Source: DASTDY01 sp035478375 (lineage in GTDB: Bacteria > Patescibacteriota > Saccharimonadia > Saccharimonadales > EFPC-124). From it: a stretch of 22,575 nt of DNA. Shown piece by piece: positions 1 to 6,480 of the stretch. The notes under the pieces were generated by a model. It saw only the letters and a list, made by a program, of their open reading frames with translations, had not been told where the DNA came from and searched no databases. The position numbers were made by a program, and so were the translations under genes. Position 1 is the stretch's first letter; the number at the start of each line of letters is the position of its first letter. Location: positions 1 through 22,575 of the forward strand of contig DATIJQ010000076.1 of assembly GCA_035478375.1 (NCBI GenBank), given 5' to 3'.

Positions 1-629
1 CTTTTGTCTTTGCCGCACAAAAACCATTGCCAGGCGCCGCCTATTACCAAGCCAAACACTACCTCGAGCACATTTTAGCTGACCTGCACGTGCCTTACAA
101 AATTGTACCGGCAAGCAAAGAATCGCCGTTTGAAGTCGGTCGTCAAATTTTTGCCCCGTTCGAGCCAAAGCGATCCGGCTATTTGTTGCTTGGCGAAGCG
201 GGCGAGTTTGGCGGTTTTATTGGCGAATACCACGCCGCCGCGCGCAAAGGGCTTAAATTGCCAGATTACACGGCTGGTTTTGAAATTGACCTCGAGCGCC
301 TGTTACAGCACCGGCGTCCAGTCAACTATGCGCCAATCCTTAAGTTCCCAGCTACAAGCCAAGATGTCAGTCTAAAGGTAAATGCCGAGGTGCACTATGG
401 CGATGTCGCCACACTGGTTGCAAGCGGTTTTGTGGCCGACGGCCGGTTACGTGTGACGGTGGCGCCGCGTGACATTTACATGTCGGATAGCGACGCCAGC
501 CACAAACACATCACCTTTCGTATTACATTGCAACATGGCGAGCGGACGCTGACGACAGACGAAGTAAATGATTTGCTCGACAAAATGGTGCAGCATGTGG
601 CGGCTACAATTCCGGCTGAGCGTATCTAA
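1..629 (+). CDS. pheT: Phenylalanyl-tRNA synthetase beta subunit, C-terminal part (cut by window start)
   Basis: This is the C-terminal end of the beta subunit of phenylalanyl-tRNA synthetase, the cytoplasmic alpha2-beta2 enzyme that charges tRNA-Phe. The frame is open from base 3 with no stop upstream, so the true start lies outside the window; TTG 27 is not a start. The first half resembles the B3/B4-to-catalytic-like module (GYLLLGEAGEFGGFIGEYH, then a FEIDLERLL strand). The last ~90 residues form the anticodon-binding FDX-ACB domain, seen as FPATSQDVSLKV (the family's YPPxxRDxAFVV strand), DIYMSD, and ITFRITLQHGERTLTTDEVN near the end. It ends with TAA at 627-629. That stop overlaps the stop of a small minus-strand ORF (TAG, 628-626), and no separate terminator is visible. 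The family assignment is firm from the FDX-ACB pattern; pheS would be expected upstream. Confidence 0.9.
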   Translation, partial: FVFAAQKPLPGAAYYQAKHYLEHILADLHVPYKIVPASKESPFEVGRQIFAPFEPKRSGYLLLGEAGEFGGFIGEYHAAARKGLKLPDYTAGFEIDLERLLQHRRPVNYAPILKFPATSQDVSLKVNAEVHYGDVATLVASGFVADGRLRVTVAPRDIYMSDSDASHKHITFRITLQHGERTLTTDEVNDLLDKMVQHVAATIPAERI

Positions 630-742
630 AAGGTAATGTCGTGAAGTCCGGTGACGTGGTCGAACCAAATGCTACATCCTGCGAGTCCAAGGAAAATGAG
701 GACGAAGAAACCTATAATGGCTAAGCATGACTTGAGTCCCAC
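626..742 (-). CDS. Possible 38-aa lipoprotein-like or single-helix membrane peptide
   Basis: I do not recognise this protein. A textbook Shine-Dalgarno AAGGAGG (748-754 on the minus strand) sits 5 nt before GTG 742, which gives a 38-residue product. Residues 3-22 are a hydrophobic helix after one lysine and end in L-A-G-C (20-23), a perfect lipobox. If processed by signal peptidase II it would leave a 16-residue lipidated peptide starting CSIWFDH. If not processed, it is a one-helix membrane peptide. Codons are AAG, TTC, GTC and CTC rich, like the other minus-strand orphans and unlike pheT. The frame is open further upstream to 874, but longer versions would run into the ABC exporter 5' end. 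The stop overlaps the pheT stop. Small size keeps confidence low. Confidence 0.35.
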   Translation of the reverse strand: MGLKSCLAIIGFFVLIFLGLAGCSIWFDHVTGLHDITF

Positions 743-747
743 GTCAC

Positions 748-754
748 CCTCCTT
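748..754 (-). promoter_or_regulatory. Strong ribosome binding site deciding the GTG 742 start
   Basis: The minus strand reads AAGGAGG, then five bases, then GTG. This is the strongest Shine-Dalgarno match in the window. It is the main reason for calling the short ORF real and for choosing GTG 742 over the upstream ATGs. Confidence 0.4.
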
Positions 755-822
755 AATGTGCATACACCCCGACATTTTAATCATACGGGCAATCCCCTCT
801 AGAAATCCACCCAATTTCCCTG

Positions 823-828
823 TAAAAT
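823..828 (+). promoter_or_regulatory. Putative -10 box (TAAAAT) for the ABC exporter
   Basis: TAAAAT ends 8 nt before ATG 837, so transcription would begin almost at the start codon. This matches the near-leaderless spacing of several other promoters here. No convincing -35 is visible. Confidence 0.35.
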
Positions 829-836
829 AGTCTACA

Positions 837-929
837 ATGAAACAACTTTGGAAAATCCTCCGCTTTTCGGGCAATTTATGGCCGTATTACGTGACCGTAA
901 CGGTCTTTTCGGTTACTGGCGATTGCTAA
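837..929 (+). other. Detached N-terminal piece of the ABC exporter (frame 0)
   Basis: ATG 837 opens a 30-codon frame beginning MKQLWKILRFSGNLWPYYV. This is a typical cytosolic lead-in and first transmembrane helix of an ABC exporter. The frame runs into TAA at 927-929. The missing continuation of helix 1 (LAIANQVSPLIIKAVADLV) lies in the frame of the downstream 967-2616 gene from about 916. Removing one base near 913-915 would join the two parts seamlessly into a normal ABC half-transporter. The cause may be a sequencing or assembly error, a real inactivating mutation, or a programmed shift. Confidence 0.65.
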
Positions 930-966
930 CCAGGTCTCGCCGCTCATTATTAAAGCGGTTGCCGAC

Positions 967-2616
967 TTGGTGACAGGTGTCATCCAAGGGCATGCGCCAA
1001 ATTATGGCCTAGGCGTCCTGCTGGCGCTTGGTTTTTTGGCGAGCGACGTTGCGGTGACGATTTTCTCGAACATCGGTGGCTACTATGGTGACATTATGGC
1101 CGCCAAATTACGCAAACAGCTCAGTAGCCGTTATTACAAACACCTTATGACGCTGCCGCAAAGTTACTACGACCAAGAGCTAACTGGCACAATTATTAAT
1201 CGCCTCAACCGTACTATTGCTGAGCTGACTAACTTTTTAAACTTCTTTGCCAATAACTTTTTCCAGATGATTTTAACCATGATTTTGACCTTGGTCATTG
1301 TGGCGTTCTACAGCTGGGAAGTCGCCATTGCCTTGTTTGTCGTTTACCCGATATTTTTGTGGCTGACAGCGATTACCAGCAAAGGTTGGCAAGAACAGGA
1401 GCAAAAAAAGAACAAACGCATTGATTTGGCGAGTGGTCGGTTTGCCGAAGCAGTTGGGCAAATTCGGGTTGTTAAATCGTTTATACAAGAACAACGCGAA
1501 CTCGACTACTTTGACCACCACTACGAAGAAACCGTCGGCATCACCCGCGTCCAGTCCAGCCATTGGCATAAAATGGATGTCGTGCGTCGGCTGGTGCTCA
1601 ACTTGCTATTTTTTGCAATTACAGGTTTTGTCTTTTGGCAAACATTGCTTGGTCGGTTTACTTTGGGCGAAATGTTTTTGCTTGTTCAGTATGCCAACCT
1701 CATGCGACTACCACTGTTTAGTATGAGCTTTTTTGTGGACCAAACGCAGCGGGCCATCGCTGGCAGCCGCGATTACTTTAGCGTTATGGAGATCCAACCC
1801 AGCATCACCGACAAGCCAAATGCTACCGACTTAGCAGTAAAACGGGGTGGCATCGAATACAAAGACGTTCACTTTAGCTACGACCAAAAAGAAAAGGTAC
1901 TTACCGACATTACGTTTACCGTGCAACCCGGCAAAAAAGTCGCGCTGGTGGGCGAGAGCGGCGAAGGCAAAAGTACCATCACCAGCCTGCTGCTACGATT
2001 GTACGAACCAGACAAAGGCGCCATTTTTGTTGACGGTGTCGATATTGCTACGGTAACGCAGCGTAGTTTGCGCGAATGCATTGCAGTCGTATTCCAAGAT
2101 CCTGCCCTGTTTAGTGGTACTATCCGCGAAAACATTGCCTATGCTACGCCCGATGTTACCGAATCTCAAATTATTGCCGCCGCCAAAGCTGCCAACGCCC
2201 ACGATTTTATTACCAAATTAAACGATGGTTACGACACCCAAATTGGCGAACGTGGTGTTAAATTAAGTGGCGGTCAAAAACAGCGGTTGGCAATTGCGCG
2301 TGCGCTACTTAAAGACGCGCCGATTTTAATTTTAGATGAAGCCACAAGTTCGCTGGACAGCAAAGCTGAGGCCCAAGTACAAGAGGCGCTCGAAGCCTTA
2401 ATGAAAGGCCGCACTACCGTAATTATCGCTCACCGCCTAAGCACCATTGCCGGCGTCGACGAAATCGTGACTATAAAAGGCGGTAGGGTCGACGAAACGG
2501 GTTCGCCCGCCAAACTCGCCAAGACCGGGGGCATTTACAGCCAATTGTTGCAATTGCAAATGGGCGCTACAAAAGCCGCGCAAAAGAAACTTAAAGAGTT
2601 TGATATTGCGCAGTAA
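967..2616 (+). CDS. ABC exporter half-transporter (membrane domain fused to ATPase), N-terminus frameshifted
   Basis: A type I (MsbA/MdlB-like) ABC half-transporter that would work as a dimer to export lipid, peptide or drug-like substrates; the substrate cannot be told. In this frame TTG 967 or GTG 970 are the only starts before the core, but the natural start is probably ATG 837 in another frame. Residues 10-260 hold the remaining membrane helices. The ATPase domain follows: Walker A GESGEGKST (329-337), Q-loop Q377, signature LSGGQ (433-437), Walker B ILILDE (453-458) and H-loop H489. All catalytic residues are present. The tail after 525 is lysine rich. As read it is 549 residues; repair would bring it to about 580, the usual family length. 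It sits alone between pheT and the FKBP gene, with its own putative promoter. Confidence 0.9.
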   Translation: MVTGVIQGHAPNYGLGVLLALGFLASDVAVTIFSNIGGYYGDIMAAKLRKQLSSRYYKHLMTLPQSYYDQELTGTIINRLNRTIAELTNFLNFFANNFFQMILTMILTLVIVAFYSWEVAIALFVVYPIFLWLTAITSKGWQEQEQKKNKRIDLASGRFAEAVGQIRVVKSFIQEQRELDYFDHHYEETVGITRVQSSHWHKMDVVRRLVLNLLFFAITGFVFWQTLLGRFTLGEMFLLVQYANLMRLPLFSMSFFVDQTQRAIAGSRDYFSVMEIQPSITDKPNATDLAVKRGGIEYKDVHFSYDQKEKVLTDITFTVQPGKKVALVGESGEGKSTITSLLLRLYEPDKGAIFVDGVDIATVTQRSLRECIAVVFQDPALFSGTIRENIAYATPDVTESQIIAAAKAANAHDFITKLNDGYDTQIGERGVKLSGGQKQRLAIARALLKDAPILILDEATSSLDSKAEAQVQEALEALMKGRTTVIIAHRLSTIAGVDEIVTIKGGRVDETGSPAKLAKTGGIYSQLLQLQMGATKAAQKKLKEFDIAQ

Positions 2617-2667
2617 TCTTTGATGCATACCTTGTTGCCGAGGCTGGCGCGCTTTGACTCCAAAAGA

Positions 2668-2676
2668 TGGTACAAT
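2668..2676 (+). promoter_or_regulatory. Extended -10 (TGG TACAAT) for the FKBP gene
   Basis: TGG followed by TACAAT ends 8 nt before ATG 2685, predicting a leader of only a few bases. No Shine-Dalgarno is present, which fits leaderless translation. Confidence 0.5.
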
Positions 2677-2684
2677 AAAAAGAC

Positions 2685-3221
2685 ATGAGCGAAGTTACCA
2701 CCAAAAAATCAACCCGTATTATTATTTTAATCATCGCCATCGTTATGGCTGGCGGTTTTATAGGATCGTATTTTTTAATTATTATGAACCAATCAAGTCA
2801 GAACAACACACCACAGAATCAAACCCAAACATCTAATAACGATAACTACGACCCGACCGCATTTAAAGCCAGCGGTCCAGTTACACAGTTGCAAATTGTC
2901 GACGAAAAAGTCGGTACTGGCGCCGAAGTTAAGACTGGCGACAGCGTGCGCGTCCACTACAAAGGTACTATTGCCCAAACCGGTATGAAGTTCGACAGTA
3001 GTTACGACCGTGGCGAACCAGTAACTTTCCCGCTTTCACAGGTTATTCAGGCGTGGCAGCAAGGCATTCCTGGTATGAAAGTTGGCGGCAAGCGCCGTTT
3101 AGTCGTGCCTGCAGCGTTAGCGTATGGTGCGCAGGCACAACCTGGTATTCCAGCAAATTCTGACCTTGTGTTTGAAGTCGAACTGCTCGCCATTACCCCT
3201 CCACAGCAACCTAAACAATAA
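2685..3221 (+). CDS. Membrane-anchored FKBP-type peptidyl-prolyl cis-trans isomerase
   Basis: This enzyme catalyses cis-trans isomerisation of proline peptide bonds to help proteins fold. Residues 11-34 form one hydrophobic helix after a lysine-rich start. Residues 35-58 are a Gln/Asn/Thr/Ser-rich linker, and residues 66-171 are a single FKBP domain. Domain landmarks are VRVHYKGT, FDSSYDRGEPVTF, IPGMKVGGKRRLVVP, LAYGAQ and NSDLVFEVELL. The topology places the isomerase outside the cytoplasmic membrane, where it probably assists exported or surface proteins. The start is fixed by the -10 box 8 nt upstream, and no better ATG exists. It precedes the redoxin/flavoprotein pair but is separated from it by 76 nt containing a promoter, so it is probably not in the same operon. 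The family assignment is firm; extracytoplasmic location is inferred from the helix. Confidence 0.9.
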   Translation: MSEVTTKKSTRIIILIIAIVMAGGFIGSYFLIIMNQSSQNNTPQNQTQTSNNDNYDPTAFKASGPVTQLQIVDEKVGTGAEVKTGDSVRVHYKGTIAQTGMKFDSSYDRGEPVTFPLSQVIQAWQQGIPGMKVGGKRRLVVPAALAYGAQAQPGIPANSDLVFEVELLAITPPQQPKQ

Positions 3222-3243
3222 CAAAAGTACAACATGTAGTGTC

Positions 3244-3273
3244 TTGCATAAGCGCCTTGGCACTATATATACT
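3244..3273 (+). promoter_or_regulatory. Promoter for the redoxin-flavoprotein operon
   Basis: TTGCAT (3244-3249), an 18-bp spacer and TATACT (3268-3273) form a sigma-70-like promoter. A strong ribosome site GGAGGGG lies just before ATG 3298. Confidence 0.55.
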
Positions 3274-3297
3274 AAAATGAGTCTCTTGGAGGGGAAC

Positions 3298-3570
3298 ATG
3301 AAAAAAACAGTCACAATCTACACAACCACAACATGCGCTTATTGCGAGATGGTTAAAAAATTTTTAAGCAGCAAAAATGTGCCTTATTCGGTCATAAACA
3401 TGGACGAAGAACCGACCGAAGTCAGGCAAAAGATTATAGAAATGAGCGGCGCGATGACCGTGCCGGTGGTTGTTGTCGAAGATGCCGACGACCAAGAGGC
3501 ACCCAAAAATATTACGGTTGGCTGGAATCCGGCAAAACTGTCGGCAGCCGTAGCGGAGTTAGCGGCATGA
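3298..3570 (+). CDS. Glutaredoxin/NrdH-like thiol redoxin
   Basis: A 90-residue thioredoxin-fold protein that would carry electrons through a dithiol pair. The active site is C13-A-Y-C16 in the context TTTTCAYCEMVKKFL, close to the CPYC of glutaredoxins. TVP (54-56) is the cis-proline loop, and VGWNPAKL is the usual C-terminal helix lead-in. ATG 3298 is chosen because of GGAGGGG immediately upstream; the frame is open to 3124, but that part overlaps the FKBP gene. Its stop overlaps the start of the flavoprotein as ATGA (3567-3570). The tight coupling suggests the flavoprotein reduces this redoxin, as thioredoxin reductase does for NrdH. A role in ribonucleotide reductase or peroxide defence is possible but not shown here. 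Confidence 0.85.
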   Translation: MKKTVTIYTTTTCAYCEMVKKFLSSKNVPYSVINMDEEPTEVRQKIIEMSGAMTVPVVVVEDADDQEAPKNITVGWNPAKLSAAVAELAA

Positions 3571-4535
3571 CCGACCGGCAGCAGCATGACGTTATTATGA
3601 TTGGTGCCGGTCCGTCGGCACTGGCCGCTGCGCTGTATACCACGCGCGAAGATATCGACACTGTTTTGTACGAAAAGGGTGTTGTTGGAGGTCTCGCCGC
3701 AGTTACCGATTGGGTCGACAATTACCCTGGCTTTGTTAACGGCATTAGCGGCCTCGATTTAGCCGAAGCATTGCAAGGTCAAGCCAACCGTTTTGGTGCC
3801 AAAATACAATTAGGCGAAGTGAGCACAATTGTTGACGAAGGCGAATTTAAACGGATCGAAACTACCGACGGCCCATTGTGGGCCAAAGCCGTACTTATTG
3901 CAACCGGTTCTGATTACAAAAAAATCGGCGTGCCCGGCGAAGATACATTTTATGGCCGCGGCGTACATTACTGCGCCACCTGTGACGGCGCTTTTTACCG
4001 CGATAAAAAAGTGGCAGTCGTGGGTGGCGGTAACTCGGCAGTGCAAGAAGCATTGTTTTTGCTAAAGTTCGCCACGCATATCGACCTGCTGGTCCGCAGC
4101 ACTGTTAAAGCATCCGAAGTCTTGCAACACGAACTCGACAAACAAATTAAAGCTGGCAAGATCACCGTCCATTTAGGCGTAACGACCACCGAAATTGTGG
4201 GCGTCGACAACAAAGTTACCTCTGTAAATGCAACCCAAAACGGCAAGCCAGCTACCTACGACGTCGACGGCGTGTTTGTGTTTGTTGGTCTACTGCCAAA
4301 CACCGGCTTTTTAAAAGGCACGGCTATAAAGTTAGACGACCGCGGTTTTATCGTCACCGACGCTGGTCTGCAAACTGCCATACCGGGCGTGTTTGCCAGT
4401 GGTGATGTACGCAGCGGCGCTACCATGCAAATTGCTAGCGCAGTTGGTGAAGGTGCCACGGCAGCCTTAAAAATCCGTGAATTTTTAGAGATGCAAGAAC
4501 GTCATGCCATTACGTCGCCTGACGAAAAAGTCTAA
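3567..4535 (+). CDS. trxB: Thioredoxin reductase-like FAD/NAD(P)-dependent flavoprotein
   Basis: A 322-residue low-molecular-weight thioredoxin reductase, which passes electrons from a nicotinamide cofactor via FAD and a CxxC pair to a thiol carrier. Visible are the FAD-binding GAGPSA (13-18), the DNYPGF loop (51-56), the redox motif C136-A-T-C139, the second dinucleotide motif VVGGGNSA (151-158) and the FAD-contact ASGD (287-290). The NADPH 2'-phosphate motif HRRxxxRA is altered to VRSTVKA (176-182): the His and one Arg are lost and the last Arg becomes Lys. Cofactor preference may therefore be changed. It overlaps the redoxin gene by 4 nt and is probably translationally coupled to it. A bidirectional terminator follows. 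The family is sure; the exact electron donor is not. Confidence 0.88.
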   Translation: MTDRQQHDVIMIGAGPSALAAALYTTREDIDTVLYEKGVVGGLAAVTDWVDNYPGFVNGISGLDLAEALQGQANRFGAKIQLGEVSTIVDEGEFKRIETTDGPLWAKAVLIATGSDYKKIGVPGEDTFYGRGVHYCATCDGAFYRDKKVAVVGGGNSAVQEALFLLKFATHIDLLVRSTVKASEVLQHELDKQIKAGKITVHLGVTTTEIVGVDNKVTSVNATQNGKPATYDVDGVFVFVGLLPNTGFLKGTAIKLDDRGFIVTDAGLQTAIPGVFASGDVRSGATMQIASAVGEGATAALKIREFLEMQERHAITSPDEKV

Positions 4536-4570
4536 TCAAAAAAGCCCGCGCTATGCGGGCGACTTTGATT
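4534..4570. terminator. Bidirectional intrinsic terminator between convergent trxB and GDPD genes
   Basis: The GC stem is GCCCGC (4544-4549) paired with GCGGGC (4555-4560) around a 5-nt loop. It is extended by AATCAAA pairing with TTTGATT on the outside. Read on the minus strand, the stem is followed by TTTTTTGATT, a good U-tract. The plus-strand side is weaker. Confidence 0.75.
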
Positions 4571-4589
4571 GAGTTAGAGTTGCTGATCC

Positions 4590-5279
4590 CTAATCACGGA
4601 TGCCTTGCATACGGTCCGGCCGGTTGGTTACTACGGCTTTAACGTTGCGGTCTTCGGCTAGACGCGCAGCAGTTGCGGGATTATTAACAGTGTACACGTA
4701 TACAAACAGCTCGCGTAGTTCGGCTTGGTGAACGGCTCTAGCCGGCAAATATTTATACGAAAATCCAACTGCCTGTACGCGTAATCCCCGTAAATGCAAA
4801 AATTTGTAAGGGTTAATGGCATGCAACAGCGCAAGTGGGATTTTACCGTCCAAGTGGTGCACCTCGCGTAGCACGCTTACTTTAAACGAACTGACCATAA
4901 AATCGTCATACTTGCGACCATTGGCAATAGCGTCCGCGATTTGTTTGACGACTGCTTGGGCGCAACCGTGAGTTTTGATCTCGACGTTAATTTTTGCCTT
5001 GTCGCCGATTGTCTTAAAGGCTTGGGCAACTGTTGGGATGGTGTTGCCACCGCGCAGCTTAACCTGTTGCAGTTTTTCGAACGTAGTGCGCGAGATAATA
5101 TGCGGGCGCAGGCCAGTACGCAGCGTATGTGAGTCGTGGCTAAGTACCACGTGACCATCGCGGGTAGTACGGACGTCGAATTCTATCCAGTCGACGCCAA
5201 TTTGTAGGGCGGCCTCAAAACTTGCAAGCGTATTTTCGGGCGCGAGGCCGGCGGCGCCACGGTGGCCAATTATTATCAT
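4590..5279 (-). CDS. Glycerophosphodiester phosphodiesterase (GDPD) family protein
   Basis: This hydrolase family cuts glycerophosphodiesters, such as deacylated phospholipid headgroups, to glycerol-3-phosphate and an alcohol. Catalytic and metal residues of the TIM barrel are all visible: H6-R7 in GHRGAAGLAPENT, E33 and D35 in EFDVRTTRDG, H48-D49 in LSHD, and E100/K102 in NVEIKT. The C-terminal VYTVNN and AVVTNRPDR match the last strands of the family. The start is placed at 5279 (MIIIGHRG) because GDPD domains usually begin right at this strand. The open frame upstream to 5354 would run through the preceding gene's terminator hairpin. There is no secretion signal, so it is probably cytoplasmic. 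It may allow use of scavenged host lipid headgroups, which is speculation. Confidence 0.88.
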   Translation of the reverse strand: MIIIGHRGAAGLAPENTLASFEAALQIGVDWIEFDVRTTRDGHVVLSHDSHTLRTGLRPHIISRTTFEKLQQVKLRGGNTIPTVAQAFKTIGDKAKINVEIKTHGCAQAVVKQIADAIANGRKYDDFMVSSFKVSVLREVHHLDGKIPLALLHAINPYKFLHLRGLRVQAVGFSYKYLPARAVHQAELRELFVYVYTVNNPATAARLAEDRNVKAVVTNRPDRMQGIRD

Positions 5280-5306
5280 AATGCTAGTGTACTTATAAAA
5301 GTGACT

Positions 5307-5348
5307 TTCGCCAACCTCCCCGGACCAAAATGGTGGGGAGGCGGCGAA
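5307..5348 (-). terminator. Hairpin terminator after the 5357-5704 orphan gene
   Basis: TTCGCC (5307-5312), CCTCCCC (5315-5321) and ACCA (5324-5327) pair with TGGT (5331-5334), GGGGAGG (5335-5341) and GGCGAA (5343-5348), leaving only small bulges. It begins 8 nt after the minus-strand stop and is followed on that strand by a short CTTTTATAAG run. Confidence 0.6.
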
Positions 5349-5356
5349 CGTCAAGG

Positions 5357-5704
5357 CTAGGCAGCCAGTTCGGCGTCACGCATGATTGCCGTGTAGTGGC
5401 CCCACAAGACCTGGTGGCGTAGGCTCTCGCGGGCTGAGCCCACTCTGGTACGGTCTTTGCCGACGAGCTCGGTGATGAGGGGGAAGCTCAGCCGCCCGCC
5501 ATTGCCGCGCACGTACATGACAATTTCTTGTGCCCCGCTGGCAAACGGTTGCAGGGCTGCGAACGTAGCAATGTCGTTGCTGCTCATCCACACGTGGTAG
5601 GTGAGCCCACCGTGGAGCTTCGGGTACTTGGGACCCGACCACTCGCCCAGCTTGGGAGCGAGGGGGCGTAGCACTTCGGGGAAGTCGCTGAGAAGTAGTG
5701 TCAC
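5357..5704 (-). CDS. Orphan minus-strand protein of unknown function (116 aa)
   Basis: I do not recognise this protein. The chosen start is GTG 5704, five bases after a GGGAG ribosome site. ATG 5740 is an alternative. The full open frame to 5791 would begin upstream of the predicted promoter and is unlikely. The product is soluble-looking, with no membrane helix. Notable segments are an N-terminal TLLLSDFPEVLRPLAPKL, a Gly/Lys/Tyr-rich stretch (SGPKYPKLHGGLTYHVW) and a basic C-terminus (DRTRVGSARESLRHQVLWG). Codons are strongly C/G-ending (AAG, CTC, TTC, ACC), unlike the flanking GDPD and pyrophosphatase genes. A promoter lies upstream and a hairpin directly downstream, so it forms a stand-alone unit. 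Transfer from a higher-GC genome is possible. Confidence 0.6.
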   Translation of the reverse strand: MTLLLSDFPEVLRPLAPKLGEWSGPKYPKLHGGLTYHVWMSSNDIATFAALQPFASGAQEIVMYVRGNGGRLSFPLITELVGKDRTRVGSARESLRHQVLWGHYTAIMRDAELAA

Positions 5705-5763
5705 TTTTGCTCCCTTGTCGTTGAAGCCTCCAGGCCGCATTCGCGCCTTGACGTAAAAGTAAT

Positions 5764-5772
5764 AATATACCA
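5764..5772 (-). promoter_or_regulatory. Extended -10 (TGG TATATT) for the 5357-5704 gene
   Basis: On the minus strand TGG precedes TATATT. Transcription would begin near 5757, giving a leader of about 50 nt to GTG 5704 and excluding the start at 5791. Confidence 0.45.
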
Positions 5773-5815
5773 AAAAAAGTCTGTTTGTCAACCCGTGGTT
5801 AACCTAAAATTAATC

Positions 5816-5824
5816 TGTTACAAT
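5816..5824 (+). promoter_or_regulatory. Extended -10 (TGT TACAAT) for pyrophosphatase
   Basis: TGT followed by TACAAT lies 27 nt before ATG 5852. An AAAGGAG ribosome site (5841-5847) lies between them, so this gene has a normal short leader. Confidence 0.5.
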
Positions 5825-5851
5825 AAAACCGAACGAATAAAAAGGAGCTTT

Positions 5852-6388
5852 ATGGCTGATTTTAACAAAGTCCTGACGCCTGGCGACGTAGCGGGCGGCA
5901 CTGTAAATACTGTTATCGAAATTCCGCAAGGGTCATTCCTTAAAGTTGAATGGAATCGCAAAAACGCAACATTTTTTGTTGACCGCGTTGAGCCGGCAAT
6001 TTTTGCAAAACCATGCAGTTATGGGTTTATTCCGCAGACGCTTGACGGTGATGGCGACGAGCTCGATACACTAGTTGTATGCGATGAGCCAATCCCAACC
6101 GGTGTCTGGCTTGAAGTCCGTATTTTGGGCCTCATGAAGTTCGAAGACGACGGCGAAATGGACCACAAAATTGTTGTTACGCCAGCCGACGATCGCAACA
6201 CCGGCAACCGCTACCAAACTCTGGACGACCTCGGCGACCGCTGGAAGCAACAAATTGAATTCCACTTTAACCATTACAAAGATCTAAAAAAACCGGGCAC
6301 GACGACTGTGCAGGGTTGGGGCGATGTCGAAGAAGCTAAGCAAGTTATTAACGAATGCATCGACCGCTGGAACCAACAAGCCGCGTAA
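5852..6388 (+). CDS. ppa: Inorganic pyrophosphatase, family I
   Basis: This soluble enzyme hydrolyses pyrophosphate to two phosphates and so pulls nucleic acid, tRNA-charging and other biosynthetic reactions forward. It has 178 residues, a usual bacterial length. The family signature D-G-D-E-L-D is at 67-72 within DGDGDELDTLVV. YGFIPQT (57-63), the metal-binding VVTPADDRN (108-116) and the KDLKKP loop near 143-148 are present. The start is ATG 5852, set by AAAGGAG five bases upstream; the frame is open to 5795 but that region contains the promoter. It is monocistronic, followed by a strong bidirectional terminator. The assignment is firm. Confidence 0.95.
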   Translation: MADFNKVLTPGDVAGGTVNTVIEIPQGSFLKVEWNRKNATFFVDRVEPAIFAKPCSYGFIPQTLDGDGDELDTLVVCDEPIPTGVWLEVRILGLMKFEDDGEMDHKIVVTPADDRNTGNRYQTLDDLGDRWKQQIEFHFNHYKDLKKPGTTTVQGWGDVEEAKQVINECIDRWNQQAA

Positions 6389-6404
6389 ATCATTTGGCAA
6401 AAAC

Positions 6405-6440
6405 AAAACCGCCGCGTATAAAAGCGGCGGTTTTTGGTTT
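6405..6440. terminator. Strong bidirectional intrinsic terminator after ppa
   Basis: CCGCCGC (6409-6415) pairs with GCGGCGG (6424-6430) around an 8-nt loop. An A-rich tract precedes it and TTTTTGGTTT follows, so it can work in both directions. Confidence 0.85.
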
Positions 6441-6450
6441 GCAAGGGATT

Positions 6451-6478
6451 GGAATGTGGCGGGCGGGCGCCACATTCC
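6451..6478 (-). terminator. Perfect 11-bp hairpin after the 6481-6918 gene
   Basis: GGAATGTGGCG (6451-6461) pairs perfectly with CGCCACATTCC (6468-6478) around a 6-nt GC loop. It begins 2 nt after the minus-strand stop. No U-tract follows, so it may be an RNA 3' end stabiliser or rely on the ppa terminator just beyond. Confidence 0.55.
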
Positions 6479-6480
6479 AG

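Noticed and set aside
5704..5791. N-terminal extension of the 5357-5704 gene to 5791
   Set aside because: The predicted promoter lies inside it, so a transcript would begin downstream of that start.
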